Shown here: positions 42,066 through 45,238 of the stretch, one piece after another
Position numbering within the stretch: position 1 is the first letter of the stretch
How the letters are laid out: the number at the start of each line of letters is the position of its first letter
Origin: JAUWKC01 sp035529895
Lineage (GTDB): Bacteria; Planctomycetota; Phycisphaerae; Sedimentisphaerales; Anaerobacaceae
Direction: 5' to 3'
NCBI GenBank assembly: GCA_035529895.1
Contig: DATKVV010000047.1
Location: 1-45,238, forward strand
DNA length: 45,238 bases
Program-made: the position numbers and the translations under genes
Notes under the pieces: model-generated
What the model was told of the DNA's origin: nothing
The model's input: only the letters and a program-made list of their open reading frames with translations
Databases searched by the model: none

Positions 42066-43676
42066 ATGTTTGGGAAAAAATGCTTGTCGGTCCGCGGCAT
42101 GCTTGACTTATCCAAAAAAAGATACAGATTTAGAGTTGTAATTCCCGCCTACCCGGCTTTCAATATCTATTCTCATATCGCCAGGAAGACCACGGCGCTG
42201 GGGCCCGTCTGTGTGGCTACCGCCGCCAATAAGATGGAAAAATGGGATGTTGAGGTTATTGACGAGAATAACCTTCGGCGATTCGGACCCAGAAAAAGCT
42301 CGGGCGGAGCCGACCACGAGTTCCTGCAGCGTGAAAGACCGGCGGACGTCGTTGGACTTTACGGCGGGTTGACGAGCACCATACCGAGGCTCTACGAGAT
42401 AGCCCGCTTTTACAAGAATCTGGGCGTCGTTACGGTGGCCGGCGGGCAGCATTTTGTCGAAGACAACATCGCCGAGGCGTTGAGTTCCGGCATCGACTAT
42501 GTCGTGATAGGCGAAGCAGAAGAGACAATCACAGAGCTTCTGCGCGCCATTGAAGGGCAGAAAGAGCCGAGGAGGGTCAGGGGCGTGGCTTATGTGAGGG
42601 ACGGCAAGCCTTTTGTTACGGACCAAAGGCCGGCCACAACGGATTTCGACAAGCTGCCGCTGCCTGATTTTTCTCTGGTGCGCTATGCTAAAATCAAAAT
42701 CTATCCGGTCGAGAGGATTCGAGGGTGCGGGATGGATTGCGAGTTCTGCACGGTCAAAGGCAGGCCGAGAGCCGCCAGCCCGGAACGGCTGCTCGAACAC
42801 ATCAGCTCGCTGGTCGAGACCAGAAATGCGAGACACTTCTTCATAGTGGACGACCTTTTCGGCCAGCAGCGGGACGAAACCGTAAGGTTCTGCAAGATGC
42901 TCGGCGAGTACAAAAGAAGGATCGGCAGAAGGTTTGATATTACGGTTCAGATCAGACTGGACAAGGCCAAAGACGCCGAGCTGCTTTCGGTGATGAGGGA
43001 CGTGGGAATTCAGACCGTCGCTATCGGTTTTGAATCGCCCATTGAAGAAGAGCTCAACGCCATGAACAAGCACGTGCGTTCGGAAGATATGCTGTCGCTC
43101 GCGGGGACCTTTCGGAAATTCGGATTCCTCGTACACGGCATGTTCATCTTCGGTTATCCGCTGAAGGCAGGCGTGAGCTTCCAAATGCCGGCAGCCGAGC
43201 GCGCCGGACGCTACAGGAATTTTATCCGCAAGGCCAAACTCGACACCGTACAGGTACTGCTGGCGGTGCCTCTGCCCGGCACACAGCTAAGGCAACGGCT
43301 CCGGGAGCAAAACAGGATTTACCCGCTTCAGGATATAGGCTGGGAATACTACGACGGCAATTTTCCGCTGTTTGAGCCCGATGCACCGATGACCGCCGAA
43401 CAGATGCATAACTCGGCCAAGAAAATCATGGGGCGATTCTATCAGTTCAAGTATATGTTTCTGGTGGTCCTGAATATATTCTCATTTCCAGCTCTGATTT
43501 TCTTTTTTCACAATGTCCGGGCCGGCTGGAGAAGATGGTACCGCTGCTGGCGCAACTACCTGATTCGTTTTGCCGGCTGGATGACGTTCAGGAAATGGAC
43601 CACAGAGTTCAAAAAAAACAACTTTCTGCAGAAACTGCAGAATGCCCGGCGCCACCTGACAGCCGGCGCAAGATAA
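42066..43676 (+). CDS. B12-binding radical SAM protein
   Basis: This 536-aa protein has an N-terminal Rossmann-like cobalamin-binding domain (~35-180: IDENNLRRF, VGLYGGLTSTIPRL, GGQHFVEDNIAEAL, VVIGEAEETI). A radical SAM TIM-barrel core follows (~210-430), with cluster motif C221-x3-C225-x2-C228 in GCGMDCEFC. A C-terminal membrane-proximal hydrophobic stretch (FLVVLNIFSFPALIFFFHNV) and a basic tail complete it. Such proteins (BchE-like) do methylations or ring modifications; the substrate cannot be read. The start is uncertain: the ATG at 42066 is used; a TTG at 42042 and an ATG at 42099 are alternatives. It sits between tRNA-Gly and a SEC-C protein, with its stop 3 bp before that gene. Confidence 0.85.
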   Translation: MFGKKCLSVRGMLDLSKKRYRFRVVIPAYPAFNIYSHIARKTTALGPVCVATAANKMEKWDVEVIDENNLRRFGPRKSSGGADHEFLQRERPADVVGLYGGLTSTIPRLYEIARFYKNLGVVTVAGGQHFVEDNIAEALSSGIDYVVIGEAEETITELLRAIEGQKEPRRVRGVAYVRDGKPFVTDQRPATTDFDKLPLPDFSLVRYAKIKIYPVERIRGCGMDCEFCTVKGRPRAASPERLLEHISSLVETRNARHFFIVDDLFGQQRDETVRFCKMLGEYKRRIGRRFDITVQIRLDKAKDAELLSVMRDVGIQTVAIGFESPIEEELNAMNKHVRSEDMLSLAGTFRKFGFLVHGMFIFGYPLKAGVSFQMPAAERAGRYRNFIRKAKLDTVQVLLAVPLPGTQLRQRLREQNRIYPLQDIGWEYYDGNFPLFEPDAPMTAEQMHNSAKKIMGRFYQFKYMFLVVLNIFSFPALIFFFHNVRAGWRRWYRCWRNYLIRFAGWMTFRKWTTEFKKNNFLQKLQNARRHLTAGAR

Positions 43677-43679
43677 CTC

Positions 43680-43844
43680 GTGCCCGGTCCTGGTGAGTCT
43701 ATAACCGGTTCTCCGGCAACTGCAAAGCTTGTTGTTAGGCAAGTTGAAGGTCGGCGGAATGACCCTTGCCCCCGGGGCTGCGGCAAGAAATACAAGAGCT
43801 GTTGCGGCAAGAACGCAAAGCAGGACCGGCGGCTGGACTATTGA
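43680..43844 (+). CDS. 54-aa SEC-C-motif variant protein
   Basis: This short ORF starts at the GTG at 43680, 3 bp after the radical SAM stop, so it is probably translationally coupled. The N-terminus reads MPGPGESITGSPATAKLVV, and the C-terminal half reads GRRNDPCPRGCGKKYKSCCG, which is the zinc-binding SEC-C motif (normal form CPCGSGKKYKxCCG). The second Cys of CPC is Arg and a Cys replaces the Ser two positions later, so the Cys spacing has shifted. If it binds zinc, the geometry differs; if not, the gene may be decaying. Too short for a full SEC-C protein such as SecA's tail, but stand-alone forms exist. Confidence 0.65.
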   Translation: MPGPGESITGSPATAKLVVRQVEGRRNDPCPRGCGKKYKSCCGKNAKQDRRLDY

Positions 43845-43901
43845 AGAAGGTGAGAGAATATCTTAATATACGGCGACAATACCCAAGCAGATGAGCCGTC
43901 G

Positions 43902-45008
43902 ATGCGAAACTTTGAGAATGTAAAAAAGATTGTTATCAAAATCGGCACGAACATTTTGACCAAAGCCGGCACGGTTGAGGTTGACGCGGGCTATATTCGC
44001 GGAATCACCCGGCAAATCGCGGAGCTGCGCAAGACCGGCAGGCAGGTTGTGATTGTCACCTCCGGCGCTATCGGCATGGGTGCGGGGCAACTCGCCCTGC
44101 CGGGCAAAGTAAAGGACACGAAGATGCGGCAGGCCTGCGCCGCCATCGGCCAGCCGCTGTTGATGGCCGAGTACCGAAAATCGTTCGCCCGCTTCGGCGT
44201 CACGGTGGCCCAGGTGCTGCTTACAGCCGAAGTGCTCAATAACCGAAAGACCTACCTCAATCTTCGCAACTCCATCGAGACGCTGCTTAATCTCTCGGTT
44301 GTCCCCATCCTGAATGAGAACGACAGCGTCAGCACCGAAGAAATCGGCACGGCCTTTGGGGACAACGACCGGCTGTGCGCCCTGGTCGCCAGCAAAATCG
44401 ACGCGGACCTGCTTGTCATGCTCACCGACATCGACGCTCTTTACGATAAGGACCCTCGCAAATTCGCCGACGCGAAACCGGTGTCCACCGTTTACGAGAT
44501 AACCGACGATATTATGCGCAGCGCGGGCGGCGCCGGCAGCGAGCGCGGCACGGGCGGCATGAAGAGCAAAATCGAAGCGGCCGGAATCGCCTCCAATGCG
44601 GGCTGTCGAATGGTCCTGGCGAACGGCCGCGAGAAAGACGTAATCGGGCGGATTATCGCCGGCGAGCAAATCGGCACCATCTTTATGCCCAAACGCAGGC
44701 TAAGCAATCGCGCCCGGTGGGTTCTCAACAGCAGGCCCGCCGGGGTGATAAACATCGACGAAGGCGCCGTGCGCGCCATCCGAAATCACAAGAGCCTTTT
44801 ACCCAGCGGCGTAGTCTCGGTGGAAGGCTCGTTCGAGGCGGGCGAGGTGGTCATGCTCAATGACAAGGCCAAGGCGGTGACAAACCTTGGCAGCGCGCAG
44901 CTAAAAGCCCTGGCGGGCAGGCACAGCTCAGAAATCCGAAAAATCCTCGGCCCCAAACACCGCGACGTCGTGGCGATACCGGAAGATATTGTCATAATTG
45001 ATTATTGA
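43902..45008 (+). CDS. proB: Glutamate 5-kinase
   Basis: ProB phosphorylates glutamate, the first step of proline synthesis. The 368-aa protein has an amino-acid-kinase domain (~1-260: VKKIVIKIGTNILT, VVIVTSGAIGMGAG, PILNENDSVSTEEI, GDNDRLCALVA, LTDIDALYDKDPR, GTGGMKSKIEAA). A C-terminal PUA domain (~277-360) follows, with LPSGVVSVEGSFEAGEVV. The start is the ATG at 43902. proA lies 2.1 kb away on the opposite strand, so the proline genes are unlinked in transcription. Feedback inhibition by proline is a family feature, not readable here. Confidence 0.95.
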   Translation: MRNFENVKKIVIKIGTNILTKAGTVEVDAGYIRGITRQIAELRKTGRQVVIVTSGAIGMGAGQLALPGKVKDTKMRQACAAIGQPLLMAEYRKSFARFGVTVAQVLLTAEVLNNRKTYLNLRNSIETLLNLSVVPILNENDSVSTEEIGTAFGDNDRLCALVASKIDADLLVMLTDIDALYDKDPRKFADAKPVSTVYEITDDIMRSAGGAGSERGTGGMKSKIEAAGIASNAGCRMVLANGREKDVIGRIIAGEQIGTIFMPKRRLSNRARWVLNSRPAGVINIDEGAVRAIRNHKSLLPSGVVSVEGSFEAGEVVMLNDKAKAVTNLGSAQLKALAGRHSSEIRKILGPKHRDVVAIPEDIVIIDY

Positions 45009-45070
45009 TTAATTGCAGAAGCCCCTTGTGTCTTAACATGATTGAATAATTTTGCTTGTCTTTGCCGATA

Positions 45071-45118
45071 TCCTGAACGAGGGACAAATCGTTGTCTCAT
45101 AAAGGGTAACGTTCAGGA
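45071..45118 (+). promoter_or_regulatory. Hairpin covering the ribosome-binding site of the IS transposase
   Basis: TCCTGAACG (45071-45079) pairs with CGTTCAGGA (45110-45118), a perfect 9-bp stem. The right arm overlaps the AGGAG Shine-Dalgarno (45115-45119) of the transposase at 45128. A smaller stem GACAA/TTGTC (45083-45087/45092-45096) lies inside. RNA made from outside the element would fold and hide the RBS, the known self-protection device of IS10-type and other elements. Confidence 0.5.
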
Positions 45119-45127
45119 GATAAGACA

Positions 45128-45238
45128 ATGCAAGCTCTTTCAAAATTCTGTTGTCAAAATAAAAGATGCCCAGATTACGGAAAACGTGGTGCAAATAATT
45201 TGTCAGTCTGTGGCAGATTTGGCAAAAATAACCATATC
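45128..45238 (+). CDS. IS1-like transposase N-terminus with a zinc ribbon, cut by the window edge
   Basis: The ATG at 45128 has AGGAG 8 nt upstream. The first 37 residues start MQALSKFCCQNKRCPDYGKR and continue to a second Cys (VCGRFGKNN). The C-x4-C-PDYG-...-C pattern is the zinc-binding N-terminus of IS1-type/ISNCY DDE transposases. The remainder is outside the window, so intactness is unknown. Confidence 0.55.
   Translation, partial: MQALSKFCCQNKRCPDYGKRGANNLSVCGRFGKNNHI

Larger units (their letters stand above)
45071..45238 (+). mobile_element. Start of an IS1-like insertion sequence
   Basis: The region after proB ends holds an inverted repeat and the start of a transposase frame, but the window ends before the element does. 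The left boundary is placed at the inverted repeat and is approximate. The element lies 60 bp downstream of proB. Confidence 0.5.

Noticed and set aside
42108..43184. A 358-codon minus-strand open frame antisense to the radical SAM gene
   Set aside because: The plus strand carries a full radical SAM protein with its cluster motif; the opposite frame has none.
1..45238. CRISPR array
   Set aside because: No regular direct repeats with similar-length unique spacers were found; the repeats seen are dispersed or palindromic, and no cas gene is present.

Overview
The window looks like a chromosomal contig of a planctomycete, most likely of the Phycisphaerae type. This is inferred from a large secreted C10 (streptopain-type) peptidase ending in a type I dockerin-like module, a SPGPD..DTRDD tail motif on a zinc-ribbon membrane protein, a short dcw cluster (mraZ, rsmH, a LysM protein, ftsL, ftsI) apart from mreBCD-mrdA, and an eroded RHS core. 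No rRNA was seen, so the assignment is provisional.

Left end, 1-6500: the 5' end of an IS5-type transposase, then a minus-strand cassette running 5535 to 314: a 144-aa unknown, an HK97-type prohead protease, an HK97-type major capsid protein, a 148-aa putative capsid accessory protein, a tape-measure-like protein and a 78-aa protein. No portal, terminase, major tail protein, integrase or lysis gene is visible. The leader is almost 1 kb long, with a perfect 18-bp inverted repeat, an SD-adjacent hairpin and repeated GGCCAAAAA motifs. Two terminator-like hairpins with the same tail bracket the capsid gene. This is the best candidate in the window for an undescribed system, either a domesticated capsid or a heavily reduced prophage or satellite.

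6500-20000, mostly minus strand, housekeeping: apt, a sigma-70 factor whose N-terminal coding runs past its first ATG into a probable frameshift, rpsA (six S1 domains), ispH, the C10 peptidase, a small HAD-like protein, a plus-strand stand-alone EF-Tu domain-2-like protein, and dnaG-rpoD. About 1.2 kb of apparently non-coding DNA with repeat debris follows dnaG.

20900-33630, plus strand, envelope and shape: a PAC2-family protein, a 168-aa unknown, an orphan beta-type DNA methyltransferase, lnt, a HEAT-repeat lipoprotein, a membrane-anchored coiled-coil protein, a 52-aa membrane protein, mreB, mreC, mreD, mrdA (PBP2) and a zinc-ribbon membrane protein. Lipoprotein maturation sits next to the elongasome.

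33650-39940, minus strand: an MJ1255-type glycosyltransferase, then the dcw start, transcribed mraZ, 70-aa ORF, rsmH, LysM protein, ftsL, ftsI. The mraZ promoter carries two TGGGN boxes with 5-nt spacing inside the -35/-10 spacer, as expected for MraZ autorepression. The right end holds an RHS-core remnant, proA, tRNA-Gly(TCC) with a strong promoter, a B12-binding radical SAM protein, a 54-aa SEC-C variant, proB, and the start of an IS1-like transposase whose ribosome-binding site lies in a hairpin. All calls come from reading the sequence; no database search was run.
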